The notes under the pieces are model-generated. The model searched no databases. It was not told where the DNA came from and saw nothing but the letters and a program-made list of their open reading frames with translations. Position numbers and translations under genes: made by a program. From JAPOXR01 sp963662395 (GTDB lineage: Bacteria; Pseudomonadota; Alphaproteobacteria; Rhodobacterales; Rhodobacteraceae), in the NCBI GenBank assembly GCA_963662395.1, contig OY759511.1:1-64000 (forward strand): DNA of 64,000 nucleotides. The letters run 5' to 3'. This document shows positions 8,796 to 17,906 of this stretch, one piece after another; the stretch's first letter is position 1, and each line of letters opens with the position of its first letter.

Positions 8796-9629
8796 ATGAG
8801 CAGAATCAACCGCACCAGTGTCGGCGAGGTCGAGGTCACCGTGCTGAATGACGGTACGCTGGATTTCCCCGCTGACGTCTTTGCCGAATTGTCGGAGCCG
8901 GAGGCGGCTGAGTTGCTTGCCGGCGCCGGGAAGACGGCGATCCAGACCAATTTCAACGCGCTGCATATCCGCTCGCAATCCCGCTCCGTTCTTGTCGATG
9001 CCGGTGCCAGGGAATTTTTTGGCCCGACAGCCGGCTTTTTCGGCGAGGCAATGAAGGAGGCGGAAATCCGGGAGGCCGACATCACCCACCTCGTCATCAC
9101 CCATCTCCATCCGGATCATATCGGCGGAACGCTGACCGTGGGCGGCGAGCCGGTATTTCCCAGTGCCGAGTTCTTCGTATCCGACCGGGAATACCGGCAC
9201 TGGACCGATGACGGCAACTTCGTCGGCGCCGACGATCATGCGACCGAGTGGCGCAAGCTGGCGCTCGATGTACTCGATGCATATGGAGACCGTGTCACCA
9301 CGGTGGGGACCGATGGCGAGATTGTCCCGGGCATGCGCTTGCTTGACCTGCCGGGCCACACTCCCGGGCATGCCGGGCTGCAGATCGGGTCAGGCCGGGA
9401 CCAGTTCATCTATGCGGCCGACATTCTTCATGCCCAGGATCTGCAGCTGGCCAGGCCTGAAATCTGCGCGGTCTTCGATGCCGACAAGGAGCAGGCAATT
9501 CGCTCCCGCCAACGGCTCATGGACATGCTGGCGACCGACAGGATCATGTTTTCCGGCTCGCACTTCCTCGACTGCGTGACCGGTTACGTCGAGAAATCCG
9601 GTGATGGATTCAGGATTGTACCCGGATAG
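8796..9629 (+). CDS. MBL-fold metallo-hydrolase
   Basis: A 277-aa metallo-beta-lactamase-fold hydrolase with the metal-binding motif THLHPDHIGG, a later LPGHTPGHAG histidine segment, and AADILH plus a C-terminal FSGSHF segment that complete the di-metal site. The architecture resembles the lactonase/AttM-like branch, where the substrate cannot be read from sequence. ATG 8796 has GAGGAG about 9 nt upstream; the in-frame ATG at 8766 lacks one. It is followed 68 nt later by the recA promoter, so it is probably monocistronic. Family certain, substrate unknown. Confidence 0.85.
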   Translation: MSRINRTSVGEVEVTVLNDGTLDFPADVFAELSEPEAAELLAGAGKTAIQTNFNALHIRSQSRSVLVDAGAREFFGPTAGFFGEAMKEAEIREADITHLVITHLHPDHIGGTLTVGGEPVFPSAEFFVSDREYRHWTDDGNFVGADDHATEWRKLALDVLDAYGDRVTTVGTDGEIVPGMRLLDLPGHTPGHAGLQIGSGRDQFIYAADILHAQDLQLARPEICAVFDADKEQAIRSRQRLMDMLATDRIMFSGSHFLDCVTGYVEKSGDGFRIVPG

Positions 9630-9697
9630 TGTGGGGAATGCCGCGGCCCCGCTGTTGCAGAATCGTCACGTCGGATTGCGGGCCCGAAAAAAGGCAT

Positions 9698-9726
9698 TTG
9701 ACATGTTCTTTTTTTGTTCCTAGATA
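9698..9726 (+). promoter_or_regulatory. recA promoter with LexA (SOS) box
   Basis: A consensus -35 TTGACA (9698-9703) lies 17 nt before a -10-like TAGATA (9721-9726). The spacer contains GTTC-N7-GTTC (9705-9719), the alphaproteobacterial LexA operator, with an all-T N7. The operator sits between the two hexamers, so LexA would block polymerase directly. The recA ATG is 70 nt downstream. Confidence 0.88.
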
Positions 9727-9795
9727 TGGACGAACAGACATTGAACAACGTTTCATTGTCGGAGCCCGAACAACAGGAATACAAGGAACATCGGA

Positions 9796-10872
9796 ATGGA
9801 TCGTAAGGTCATCAATCTGGAACGGCAGGACATGGACAAGAAAAAGGCGCTGGACGCAGCATTGGGTCAGATAGAGCGGAATTTTGGCAAGGGATCCATC
9901 ATGCGTCTCGGCCAGGATGGTGCCGTGATGGATATCGAGGCAGTATCGACCGGCTCGCTCGGCCTGGATCTCGCGCTCGGGATTGGCGGGCTGCCCAAGG
10001 GCCGCATCGTCGAGGTTTACGGTCCGGAGGCGTCCGGCAAGACGACACTGGCCCTGCACGTGGTCGCAGAAGAGCAGGGGAACAAGGGCATTTGTGCATT
10101 TGTCGATGCGGAGCATGCCCTGGACCCGGCCTATGCCAAGAAACTCGGCGTCGATATTGATGAATTGCTGATTTCCCAGCCGGATACCGGTGAACAGGCG
10201 CTGGAGATTACCGATACCCTGGTGAGGTCGGGTGCGGTGTCGCTGGTTGTCGTTGACTCGGTGGCTGCCCTGACTCCGAAATCCGAACTCGAAGGGGAAA
10301 TGGGAGATTCCCAGGTCGGAACCCAGGCCCGGCTGATGAGCCAGGCAATGCGCAAGCTGACCGGCTCCATCAGCCGTTCGAATTGCATGGTCATCTTCAT
10401 CAACCAGATTCGCATGAAGATCGGGGTGATGTTCGGCTCGCCGGAGACGACGACCGGCGGCAATGCCCTGAAATTCTACTCCTCGGTTCGCCTCGATATC
10501 AGGAGAATCGGCGCCATCAAGAATCGTGACGAAGTGATCGGCAACGCCACCAGGGTGAAGATCGTCAAGAACAAGATGGCGCCACCTTTCAAGATGGCGG
10601 AATTCGACATTCTCTACGGGACCGGGATCTCGAAGGCAGGTGAGTTGATCGACCTGGGAATCAAGAGCGGTATCGTCGACAAGTCCGGCTCCTGGTATTC
10701 CTATGACGAGGAGAGGATCGGCCAGGGACGGCTGAATGCAGTGGCATTCCTCGAACAGAATCCGCAGATGGCCAGCGAAATCGAACACAAGATCAAGGTT
10801 GTCCATGGCATCGAGGCTGAAGCCGGCGATGCTGAAGCCGGGCACGAGGATATTGACGTCAAGGCCGGATGA
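9796..10872 (+). CDS. recA: Recombinase RecA
   Basis: DNA-dependent ATPase that drives homologous recombination and triggers LexA self-cleavage. The 358-aa protein has Walker A GPEASGKTT, the Walker B region LVVVDSVAAL, the KSELEGEMGDSQVG loop-1 signature, and FINQIRMKIGVMFG followed by TTGGNALKFYSS (loop 2 area). The C-terminal tail is acidic, as usual. The start at ATG 9796 is preceded by AAGGA and adds a 12-residue lead before MDKKKALDAAL, as is common in alphaproteobacteria. The LexA box in its promoter predicts SOS control. A strong hairpin about 40 nt after the stop may end the transcript. Confidence 0.98.
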   Translation: MDRKVINLERQDMDKKKALDAALGQIERNFGKGSIMRLGQDGAVMDIEAVSTGSLGLDLALGIGGLPKGRIVEVYGPEASGKTTLALHVVAEEQGNKGICAFVDAEHALDPAYAKKLGVDIDELLISQPDTGEQALEITDTLVRSGAVSLVVVDSVAALTPKSELEGEMGDSQVGTQARLMSQAMRKLTGSISRSNCMVIFINQIRMKIGVMFGSPETTTGGNALKFYSSVRLDIRRIGAIKNRDEVIGNATRVKIVKNKMAPPFKMAEFDILYGTGISKAGELIDLGIKSGIVDKSGSWYSYDEERIGQGRLNAVAFLEQNPQMASEIEHKIKVVHGIEAEAGDAEAGHEDIDVKAG

Positions 10873-10913
10873 CGAAGGGCCATGGCGCCTTCCGCGGGAA
10901 TGGAAGGGGAGGA

Positions 10914-10943
10914 CTGCCGGGAGCGCATCATGCGCCCCGGCAG
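10914..10943 (+). terminator. Stem-loop after recA, probable terminator
   Basis: CTGCCGGG (10914-10921) pairs with CCCGGCAG (10936-10943), and GCGC/GCGC continues the stem across a single bulged A, closing a 5-nt loop. The following bases (ttcgctt) are only weakly T-rich. The rest of the 352-nt recA-alaS gap (to 11224) shows no convincing gene or RNA. Confidence 0.55.
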
Positions 10944-11224
10944 TTCGCTTCCTGGAAGCCGGCCGCCGGAACCTTCAGCCAGCGCCGATTGCGACTTCCG
11001 ACCAGGTGATCGATGCCAGGACCGGGAATTGCGTGGATTGCGCTGCCCGGCCGGGCACTGGTGATGAATTCTACTCTCGCCGGCAATTCCATCCTCTGTC
11101 GGCGCCCGGAAATTCCGGCCGGGAAGGGACAATCACTGCCTCCATCGGCATGGCCATGCGGTTGAACAGCATGCGGTTTCAAGGGTAAGGGCGAGCCCAG
11201 AATTGATTCCGGGTCAGAGATTCC

Positions 11225-13891
11225 ATGACGAGTCTGAATGAAATACGGTCAACGTTCCTCGGCTATTTCGAGGGCAGGGATCATCGGCTGATTTCCAGTT
11301 CGCCGCTGGTGCCTCGCAGCGACCCGACGCTGCTGTTCACCAATTCGGGCATGGTCCAGTTCAAGAACATCTTTACCGGCGTCGAACAACCGGAGTTTCC
11401 CCGGGCGGCGACCAGCCAGAAATGCGTGCGTGCCGGCGGAAAGCACAATGACCTGGACAATGTCGGATACACCTCCAGGCACCATACATTCTTCGAAATG
11501 CTCGGGAATTTCTCCTTCGGGGACTATTTCAAGGAACAGGCGATTGCCTATTGCTGGGACCTGTTGACCCGGGGATTCGATATCGATCCCGATCGGTTGC
11601 TGGTGACGGTCTTTCACGATGATGATGACGCGGCCGGGCTGTGGAAGAAATGCGCCGGCCTGCCGGACAGCAGGATCATCAGGATCGCCACATCGGACAA
11701 TTTCTGGTCGATGGGGGCCACCGGCCCCTGCGGCCCCTGTTCGGAAGTCTATTTCGATCATGGCGACTCGGTGCCGGGCGGACCTCCGGGAAGTGCCGAC
11801 GAGGATGGCGACCGGTTTGTCGAACTGTGGAACCTGGTATTCATGCAACTCGAGCAGCATGACGATGGAAGCCGGTCCGAACTGCCGAAGCCGTCCATAG
11901 ATACCGGGATGGGCCTCGAGAGAATCGGTGCATTGCTGCAGGGCACGAACGACAATTACGCCACCGACCTGATCCGGTCGCTGATCGAGGCGGCTGCCCA
12001 TGCAACTTCAGCTGACCCTGACGGTCCCGGACGGTTTCATCTCCGGGTCGTCGCCGATCATCTTCGTTCGACCACCTTCCTGATCAGCGAAGGGGTCATG
12101 CCGTCCAATGAAGGGCGGGGATATGTGCTGCGGCGGATCATGCGGCGGGCCATGCGGCATATTCACCTGATGGGCTCCGAGGAGCCGGTGATGCACCGTC
12201 TGGTTCCGACCCTGATCGCCCAGATGGGGGCGGCCTTCCCGGAACTGGTAGCCGCCCGCGACCTGGTCGAGGACACGATCAGGCGCGAGGAGACAAGGTT
12301 CCGGTCGACACTGGACAGGGGGCTTTCACTGCTGGAGGCGGAGTTGACGGATCTGCCGGCCGGCTCGCCGCTGCCCGGCGAGACCGCATTCAAGCTGTAC
12401 GACACCTATGGATTCCCGCTGGACCTGACCCAGGACGCGCTGAAGGAGCGAGGCAGATCGGTTGACGTCGAGAGGTTCACCGAGGCCATGGACCGCCAGC
12501 GGCAGGCTGCCCGCAAGGCATGGAAGGGCGATGACAATGCCGCCATCGACCGGATCTGGTACGAGATCAGTGACGAGAACGGGCCGTCGGAATTTCTTGG
12601 CTACGAGACCGATGCCTCGGAAGGTCATATCCTCGCCATCGTGTCCGATGATGGCCGGGTGGAGGCGGCAAGGAAGGGACAGCGGGTCAGGATCGTGCTC
12701 AACCAGACGCCTTTCTACGCCGAGGCTGGTGGCCAGGTCGGCGATTCGGGAATTCTTCGAACGCCGGATGGCCTGGCCAGGGTTGACGAAACGAGGAGCG
12801 TGGCCGGGGTCGTCATTCACCATGCCGCTGTCGAGGAGGGGGAAATCCGTAACGGCTCCTTTGCCAGCCTGGCCATCGATACTGCCCGCCGGAAGCTGAT
12901 CCGCGGCAACCACTCCTGCACGCATCTACTTCACGAGGCGCTGCGCGGGCAGTTGGGCGATCATGTTGCGCAGCGGGGATCTCTCAATGATCCCGACCGG
13001 CTGCGTTTTGACTTTTCCCATTCTGGACCGCTGTCGCTGGACCAGGTCTCGGGGGTCGAGGTCGAAGTCAACTCGCATATCGAGATGAACTGGCCCGTGA
13101 TCACCAGGACAATGACGCCGGACGAGGCGGTCGAACTCGGTGCCAGGGCGCTGTTCGGCGAAAAATATGGCGATGAAGTCAGGGTGGTGTCGATGGGCAA
13201 GCGGGATGGCTCCGGGCGCGGCGCCTCCGGTGACACCTATTCGATCGAGCTTTGCGGCGGCACCCATGTTGCCGGCACCGGGGAAATCGGGTTGTTCGTG
13301 GTCACCGGCGAAGAGGCGGCAGCGGCAGGAATTCGAAGGATCGAAGGCCTGACGGGAAGGCGGGCCAGGGAGTATCTTGCCGGGCAGGACCGGCGGATGG
13401 CCGAGATTTCGCTGGCCCTGAAGGCCAGGCCCGACGAGACGCTGGCACGAATCGAGGATTTGCTGAACGAGCGCTCTGCAGCCCAGCGGGAAATCGAGGG
13501 GCTTCGGAGCCGGTTGGCAAACATGCAGATGGACCGGGGCCTCGAGGATGGCGAGGAGATCGGCGGCACGGCATTCCTGGGGCGGGTGCTCGCGGGAATT
13601 CCGGCCAGGCAATTGCGGGATTTGGTCGACAGGCAGAAGATCGGTCTGGGCTCGGGGGTGGTGGTGCTGCTTTCCGAGACCGATGGTCGGGTCGTGGTGG
13701 CCATCGGTGTCACCTCCGACCTGGCCGACAGGATCTCGGCCGTCGACATTGTCAGGGCCGTGGTATCGGCAATAGGTGGAAAAGGCGGCGGCGGGCGACC
13801 GGATTTTGCCCAGGGCGGTGGTCCGGACCCGTCCGGTTGCGAGAATGCAATCGAGGCCGCACGGCAAATCTTGAGGGAGACAGGAATATGA
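11225..13891 (+). CDS. alaS: Alanine--tRNA ligase
   Basis: Charges tRNA-Ala and edits mischarged Ser/Gly. The 888-aa length is standard. N-terminal class II catalytic features include SPLVPRSDPTLLFTNSGMVQFK and DNFWSMGATGPCGPCSE. The editing domain carries HSCTHLLH near residue 563 and CGGTHV near residue 676, the zinc-binding histidine/cysteine set. The C-terminal domain has the Gly-rich GGKGGGGRPDFAQGGG stretch. It is coupled by a 4-nt ATGA overlap to a DUF1330 gene. Confidence 0.98.
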   Translation: MTSLNEIRSTFLGYFEGRDHRLISSSPLVPRSDPTLLFTNSGMVQFKNIFTGVEQPEFPRAATSQKCVRAGGKHNDLDNVGYTSRHHTFFEMLGNFSFGDYFKEQAIAYCWDLLTRGFDIDPDRLLVTVFHDDDDAAGLWKKCAGLPDSRIIRIATSDNFWSMGATGPCGPCSEVYFDHGDSVPGGPPGSADEDGDRFVELWNLVFMQLEQHDDGSRSELPKPSIDTGMGLERIGALLQGTNDNYATDLIRSLIEAAAHATSADPDGPGRFHLRVVADHLRSTTFLISEGVMPSNEGRGYVLRRIMRRAMRHIHLMGSEEPVMHRLVPTLIAQMGAAFPELVAARDLVEDTIRREETRFRSTLDRGLSLLEAELTDLPAGSPLPGETAFKLYDTYGFPLDLTQDALKERGRSVDVERFTEAMDRQRQAARKAWKGDDNAAIDRIWYEISDENGPSEFLGYETDASEGHILAIVSDDGRVEAARKGQRVRIVLNQTPFYAEAGGQVGDSGILRTPDGLARVDETRSVAGVVIHHAAVEEGEIRNGSFASLAIDTARRKLIRGNHSCTHLLHEALRGQLGDHVAQRGSLNDPDRLRFDFSHSGPLSLDQVSGVEVEVNSHIEMNWPVITRTMTPDEAVELGARALFGEKYGDEVRVVSMGKRDGSGRGASGDTYSIELCGGTHVAGTGEIGLFVVTGEEAAAAGIRRIEGLTGRRAREYLAGQDRRMAEISLALKARPDETLARIEDLLNERSAAQREIEGLRSRLANMQMDRGLEDGEEIGGTAFLGRVLAGIPARQLRDLVDRQKIGLGSGVVVLLSETDGRVVVAIGVTSDLADRISAVDIVRAVVSAIGGKGGGGRPDFAQGGGPDPSGCENAIEAARQILRETGI

Positions 13892-14175
13892 GCGCGTACT
13901 GGATCGCACGGGTCGATGTCACCGACATGGAGGTCTACCAGGAATACGCCCGGCTCGCCACCGAGGCGATCGCCGCCCATGGCGGCCGGTTTCTTGCCAG
14001 GGGTGGCAAATGGGTCGGGCTGGAAGGAGAGAATCGCGATCGGAACGTGATCGTGGAATTTCCCTCGATCAAGCACGCGGTCGATTGCTACGAATCGGAG
14101 ACCTACCGGAAGGCGCGCGAGTTTGCCGGACGCTCGGCCACCCGCGAACTGGTCGTTGTCGAAGGGGTCGGCTGA
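13888..14175 (+). CDS. DUF1330 family protein
   Basis: A 95-aa ferredoxin-like (dimeric alpha/beta barrel) small protein. Family hallmarks are the opening YWIARVDVTDMEVYQEY, the LARGG segment, and IVEFPSIKHAVDCYESETY. The biochemical role of DUF1330 proteins is unknown. Its ATG overlaps the alaS stop (ATGA), so it is translated from the alaS message. It converges on icd, with 27 nt between the stops. Confidence 0.85.
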   Translation: MSAYWIARVDVTDMEVYQEYARLATEAIAAHGGRFLARGGKWVGLEGENRDRNVIVEFPSIKHAVDCYESETYRKAREFAGRSATRELVVVEGVG

Positions 14176-14202
14176 GGCTTCCAGCCCGGAACGACGCTGG
14201 CC

Positions 14203-15411
14203 TCAGGCCAGTGCCTGTTCGAGGTTCTTGTCGATCCTGTCCAGGAATTGCGTCGTGGTGAGCCAGTCCTGGTCCGGGCCGACCAGCAAGGCGAGATCCT
14301 TGGTCATGTGACCGGATTCGACGGTGGAGATCACCACCTTCTCCAGCGTATCGGCAAATGCCTTCAATTCCCGGTTGTCATCGAGCTTGGCCCGATGCTT
14401 CAGCCCACCGGTCCAGGCATAGATCGAGGCGATCGAGTTGGTCGAGGTTTCCTCGCCCTTCTGGTGCTGCCGGAAATGCCGGGTCACGGTCCCGTGCGCC
14501 GCCTCGGATTCGACGACACTCCCGTCGGGAGTCATGAGGGCGGAGGTCATGAGGCCAAGCGATCCGAAGCCCTGGGCAACGGTATCGGACTGGACATCGC
14601 CATCGTAATTCTTGCACGCCCAGACAAATCCACCACTCCATTTCAGTGCTGCCGCCACCATGTCGTCAATCAGCCGGTGTTCGTAGGAAATGCCGGCGCT
14701 GGCGAATTTGTCGGCGAATTCGCTGTCGAATATTTCCTGGAACAGATCCTTGAAGCGGCCATCATAGGTCTTGAGGATGGTGTTCTTGGTGGACAGGTAG
14801 ACCGGCCAGCCCAGCGACAGGCCGTAATTGAACGAGGCCCTGGCAAAATCCCGGATCGACTGGTCAAGATTGTACATTCCCATGACGATGCCTGGTGACG
14901 GCGCGTCGAAAACCTCCCGCTCGATGACCTGCCCGTCAGTGCCCTCGAAACGCAATGTCAGTTTGCCGGCAGAGGGAAACCGGAAATCCGTGGCCCGGTA
15001 CTGATCGCCGAAGGCATGCCGGCCGATGACGATCGGCCGCGTCCAGCCGGGCACCAGCCGCGGCACGTTGTCGCAGATGATCGGTGACCTGAAGACAACA
15101 CCGCCGAGAATGTTGCGGATGGTCCCGTTCGGTGACCGCCACATCTTCTTCAGCCCGAATTCCTCGACCCGGGCCTCATCGGGGGTGATGGTGGCGCATT
15201 TGACACCGACGCCGACCTCCCTGATCCGGTTGGCGGCATCAATGGTGACCTGGTCCTCGGTCCGGTCCCGCTCCAGGATACCCAGATCGTAATAGACCAG
15301 GTCGATGTCGAGATAAGGCAGTATGAGTTTCTGCTTGATGATGTGCCACATCACCCTGGTCATTTCGTCGCCATCGAGTTCGACCACGGGATTTGCAACC
15401 TTGATCTTCAT
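14203..15411 (-). CDS. icd: NADP-dependent isocitrate dehydrogenase
   Basis: Oxidative decarboxylation of isocitrate to 2-oxoglutarate in the TCA cycle. The 402-aa protein is the eukaryote-like homodimeric type: it opens MKIKVANPVVELDGDEMTRVMW, with the substrate loop KMWRSPNGTIRNILGG, the metal-binding CKNYDGDVQSDTVAQGFGSLGLM and the NADP-binding EAAHGTVTRHFRQHQKGEETSTNSIA (the last two quoted here as linked shorter segments in the protein). ATG 15411 has GGAGAGG about 8 nt upstream. It appears monocistronic. Confidence 0.97.
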   Translation of the reverse strand: MKIKVANPVVELDGDEMTRVMWHIIKQKLILPYLDIDLVYYDLGILERDRTEDQVTIDAANRIREVGVGVKCATITPDEARVEEFGLKKMWRSPNGTIRNILGGVVFRSPIICDNVPRLVPGWTRPIVIGRHAFGDQYRATDFRFPSAGKLTLRFEGTDGQVIEREVFDAPSPGIVMGMYNLDQSIRDFARASFNYGLSLGWPVYLSTKNTILKTYDGRFKDLFQEIFDSEFADKFASAGISYEHRLIDDMVAAALKWSGGFVWACKNYDGDVQSDTVAQGFGSLGLMTSALMTPDGSVVESEAAHGTVTRHFRQHQKGEETSTNSIASIYAWTGGLKHRAKLDDNRELKAFADTLEKVVISTVESGHMTKDLALLVGPDQDWLTTTQFLDRIDKNLEQALA

Positions 15412-15550
15412 GCCTGGACCTCTCCGGTTTTCTGCAATCCACCTCCTATAGTCACCTTCATTGGCAAATTGAATGCCGCAGATGTGGCCGACCCGGCAAA
15501 ATCCGGCTATTGGGATGGAAGCGCAGAATCGAAGACGGAGCCCGGTTTTC

Positions 15551-16489
15551 ATGGCAGACAGGGTACGACATCCCGAAAAGGCACATCGTCCTGACAGCGA
15601 GATGACCAGGAAGCCGCCATGGATCCGGGTCAAGGCGCCGGTATCGGAAGGCTATCGCAGGACCCGGCAACTGATTGGCCAGCACCGGCTCAACACCGTG
15701 TGCCAGGAAGCGGCATGTCCGAATGTCGGCGAATGCTGGAGCCAGGGCCATGCGACATTCATGATCCTGGGCGATGTCTGCACGAGGGGCTGCTCGTTCT
15801 GCAATGTCGCCACCGGACGGCCGGACGAACCGGACCGGTTTGAACCGGCCAGGGTCGCAGATGCGGTAGCCAGGCTCGGGTTGAACCACGCGGTCATCAC
15901 CAGCGTCGACCGCGACGATCTCGAGGATGGCGGGGCCGAGCATTTTGCCCGGACCGTCCGGTCGATCCGCCGGAAATCGCCGTCGACCACGATCGAGATC
16001 CTCACGCCGGATTTCCTTCGATGCTCGCCGTCAGTGGTGTCGCAGGTTCTCGAAGCGAGACCGGATGTCTTCAACCACAATCTCGAGACCGTCCCGGCGC
16101 TCTATCCCTCGGTGCGGCCGGGCGCGCGGTATTTTGCATCGCTGCGGCTTCTTCAGATGGTCAAGGAACAGGCGCCTTCGATCTTCACCAAGTCCGGGCT
16201 CATGGTCGGGCTGGGAGAATCGAGGAACGAGATCCTGCAGGTCATGGATGACTTGCGCGTCGCCGAGGTCGATTTCCTGACGATCGGACAATACCTGCAG
16301 CCAACAGCCAAGCATCACCCGGTGGACAGGTACTGGCACCCGGATGAATTTGCCTCGCTGAAACAGGCGGCAATGGGCAAGGGGTTCCTGATGGTATCGG
16401 CATCGCCGCTGACCCGCTCCAGCTACCACGCCGACGAGGATTTCATCCACCTGCGCCGGATGCGCGAGCGCGCCGGCGAAATCGCCTGA
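15551..16489 (+). CDS. lipA: Lipoyl synthase
   Basis: Radical-SAM enzyme that inserts two sulfurs into octanoyl groups on lipoyl domains. Both clusters are visible: the auxiliary CQEAACPNVGEC and the radical-SAM CTRGCSFC. The SAM-binding GLGE and the late VSASPLTRSSYHA serine motif (RSSY) are present. 312 aa from ATG 15551 with GGAG about 10 nt upstream. The RatA/Coq10-like gene follows on the same strand, as in many alphaproteobacteria, suggesting an operon. The enzyme depends on the Fe-S machinery encoded further right. Confidence 0.96.
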   Translation: MADRVRHPEKAHRPDSEMTRKPPWIRVKAPVSEGYRRTRQLIGQHRLNTVCQEAACPNVGECWSQGHATFMILGDVCTRGCSFCNVATGRPDEPDRFEPARVADAVARLGLNHAVITSVDRDDLEDGGAEHFARTVRSIRRKSPSTTIEILTPDFLRCSPSVVSQVLEARPDVFNHNLETVPALYPSVRPGARYFASLRLLQMVKEQAPSIFTKSGLMVGLGESRNEILQVMDDLRVAEVDFLTIGQYLQPTAKHHPVDRYWHPDEFASLKQAAMGKGFLMVSASPLTRSSYHADEDFIHLRRMRERAGEIA

Positions 16490-16627
16490 TGCAGCCCGGT
16501 CGGCCGGGTTGTTGCCGGGCCGGCTGCCCGGCAGCCCGTGCATATTCGCAGGGCGCGGCTCCGATTCGCACCGGAGACGGATGCTCCCGCCGGGCGCCGG
16601 CGGATTGTTGCGCCGGCGATTGACCCG

Positions 16628-17074
16628 ATGCCAAGCCATCACGAAGCACGCGATGTCCAGTTCACGGCCGGGGAGCTGTTCGAGCTGGTTGCCGATGTCG
16701 AGAGCTACCACGAATTCGTCCCGTGGTGCACGGCGGTCCGGGTGCGCTCCCGCACATCCAGCGGGCAAGAGGAGGTGGTGGTCGCGGATATGGTGGTGTC
16801 GATCAGGGCCTATAGCGAGAAACTGGTCTCGCATGTCACGCTCGACCGGGAAAACCTCCGCATCAACGTGCGTTATCTCGACGGCCCGCTTCGGAAAATG
16901 GACTGCGAATGGAGGTTTCGACCGCTTGGTCAGGGTGGATGCCGGGTGGAATATGATGTCGAGTTCGAATTCCGGAATCGGTTGATGACCGCATTCTCCA
17001 GGCTGTTTCTCGACCGGGCGGTATCGTCGATCGTCTCGGCCTTCGAAAAACGGGCTGCCGCCGTTCTGGGATAG
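16628..17074 (+). CDS. SRPBCC family protein, RatA/Coq10-like
   Basis: A 148-aa START/Bet v1-like fold protein of the Coq10/RatA family, which carries ubiquinone to respiratory complexes or, in E. coli RatA, affects ribosome assembly. The diagnostic segments are LFELVADVESYHEFVPWCTAVRV near the N-terminus, GPLRKMDCEWRF in the middle and the C-terminal FEKRAAAVLG helix. Start at ATG 16628. The position after lipA is common in this class, and I favour the coenzyme-Q chaperone role on that basis. Confidence 0.85.
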   Translation: MPSHHEARDVQFTAGELFELVADVESYHEFVPWCTAVRVRSRTSSGQEEVVVADMVVSIRAYSEKLVSHVTLDRENLRINVRYLDGPLRKMDCEWRFRPLGQGGCRVEYDVEFEFRNRLMTAFSRLFLDRAVSSIVSAFEKRAAAVLG

Positions 17075-17088
17075 GCGGTAGCGGGTAT

Positions 17089-17751
17089 CTACGGCGAGGA
17101 TTCAGCCAGCCGCCTGGTCACGTAGTCGGTGACATGCGCGGCCATGGTCGTCATGTGGGAATCCTCGAAGAAATGCCCGGAGCCCTCGACCGGCGCATGG
17201 GTGATCTCGATGCCCCGCTGGTCCTGGAGTTTCTTGACCAGCTGGTTGATCGAAGCCGCCGGCGCGATCTGGTCCTCGGTGCCGTTCACGAACAGGCCGG
17301 AGGCCGGGCAGGGTGCCAGAAACGAAAAATCATACCGGTTGGTCGGCGGAGCAACCGAGACGAAGCCGGTGACCTCCGGGCGCCGCATCAGGAGTTGCAT
17401 GCCGATCCAGGCACCGAAGGAAAAACCGGCAACCCAGCATTGCGAGGCATTCGGGTTCTGGGCCTGGAAGTAGTCGAGCGCCGCCGCCGCATCGGCCAAC
17501 TCGCCAACACCTTCATCGGTGGCCACCGTGCTGCCCTGGCTCCTGCCGACGCCGCGGAAATTGAACCGGAGCACCGAGAAGCCCAGCCGGAGAAAAGCGT
17601 AGTGCAGGTTGTAGACCACCTTGTTGTTCATCGTTCCCCCGTATCGCGGGTCCGGGTGGAGGATGATGGCAATATGGGCGTCGCGACGTTCCTGCAGGTG
17701 GTACCTGCCTTCAAGCCGGCCGTCCGGGCCGGAAAAGATTACCTCGGGCAT
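17089..17751 (-). CDS. Alpha/beta hydrolase
   Basis: A 220-aa hydrolase with the nucleophile elbow GFSFGA (Ser), an acidic segment NGTEDQIAP and a late histidine in GSGHFF, forming a Ser-Asp-His triad. The oxyanion region LHPDPRYGGTM, with VLRFNFRGVGRSQG, is typical of the dienelactone-hydrolase/YheT-like small cytosolic branch common in proteobacteria. The true substrate cannot be read from sequence. It is transcribed divergently from iscR, the two starts lying about 155 nt apart. Confidence 0.85.
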   Translation of the reverse strand: MPEVIFSGPDGRLEGRYHLQERRDAHIAIILHPDPRYGGTMNNKVVYNLHYAFLRLGFSVLRFNFRGVGRSQGSTVATDEGVGELADAAAALDYFQAQNPNASQCWVAGFSFGAWIGMQLLMRRPEVTGFVSVAPPTNRYDFSFLAPCPASGLFVNGTEDQIAPAASINQLVKKLQDQRGIEITHAPVEGSGHFFEDSHMTTMAAHVTDYVTRRLAESSP

Positions 17752-17817
17752 GGCTGGGGCGGTCTCCCTGTTGGTGCCGGGCCGGAAGCTGAATTCTTGA
17801 CCAGGCGTCCTGTAGAT

Positions 17818-17834
17818 TTTAGAATGATTCTAAA
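17818..17834. promoter_or_regulatory. Perfect palindrome before iscR, probable IscR operator (Iron-Rhodo-box-like)
   Basis: TTTAGAAT-G-ATTCTAAA is an exact 8-1-8 inverted repeat, 72 nt before the iscR start. It resembles the Iron-Rhodo-box predicted for Rhodobacterales and, as I recall, shown to bind IscR in Rhodobacter sphaeroides. It overlaps a possible -35 (TTGACC, 17835-17840), so binding would repress the suf operon. It may also act on the divergent hydrolase gene. Confidence 0.8.
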
Positions 17835-17906
17835 TTGACCGGCAATCAAGCGGACGGTGACCATTAGTTCACGACCTGCCGACCGTCAACAAACTGCGAC
17901 AGACTC

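Noticed and set aside
14197..14211. CTGGCC-TCA-GGCCAG as a terminator between DUF1330 and icd
   Set aside because: The loop is only 3 nt, there is no T-run, and the arm lies within icd coding sequence.
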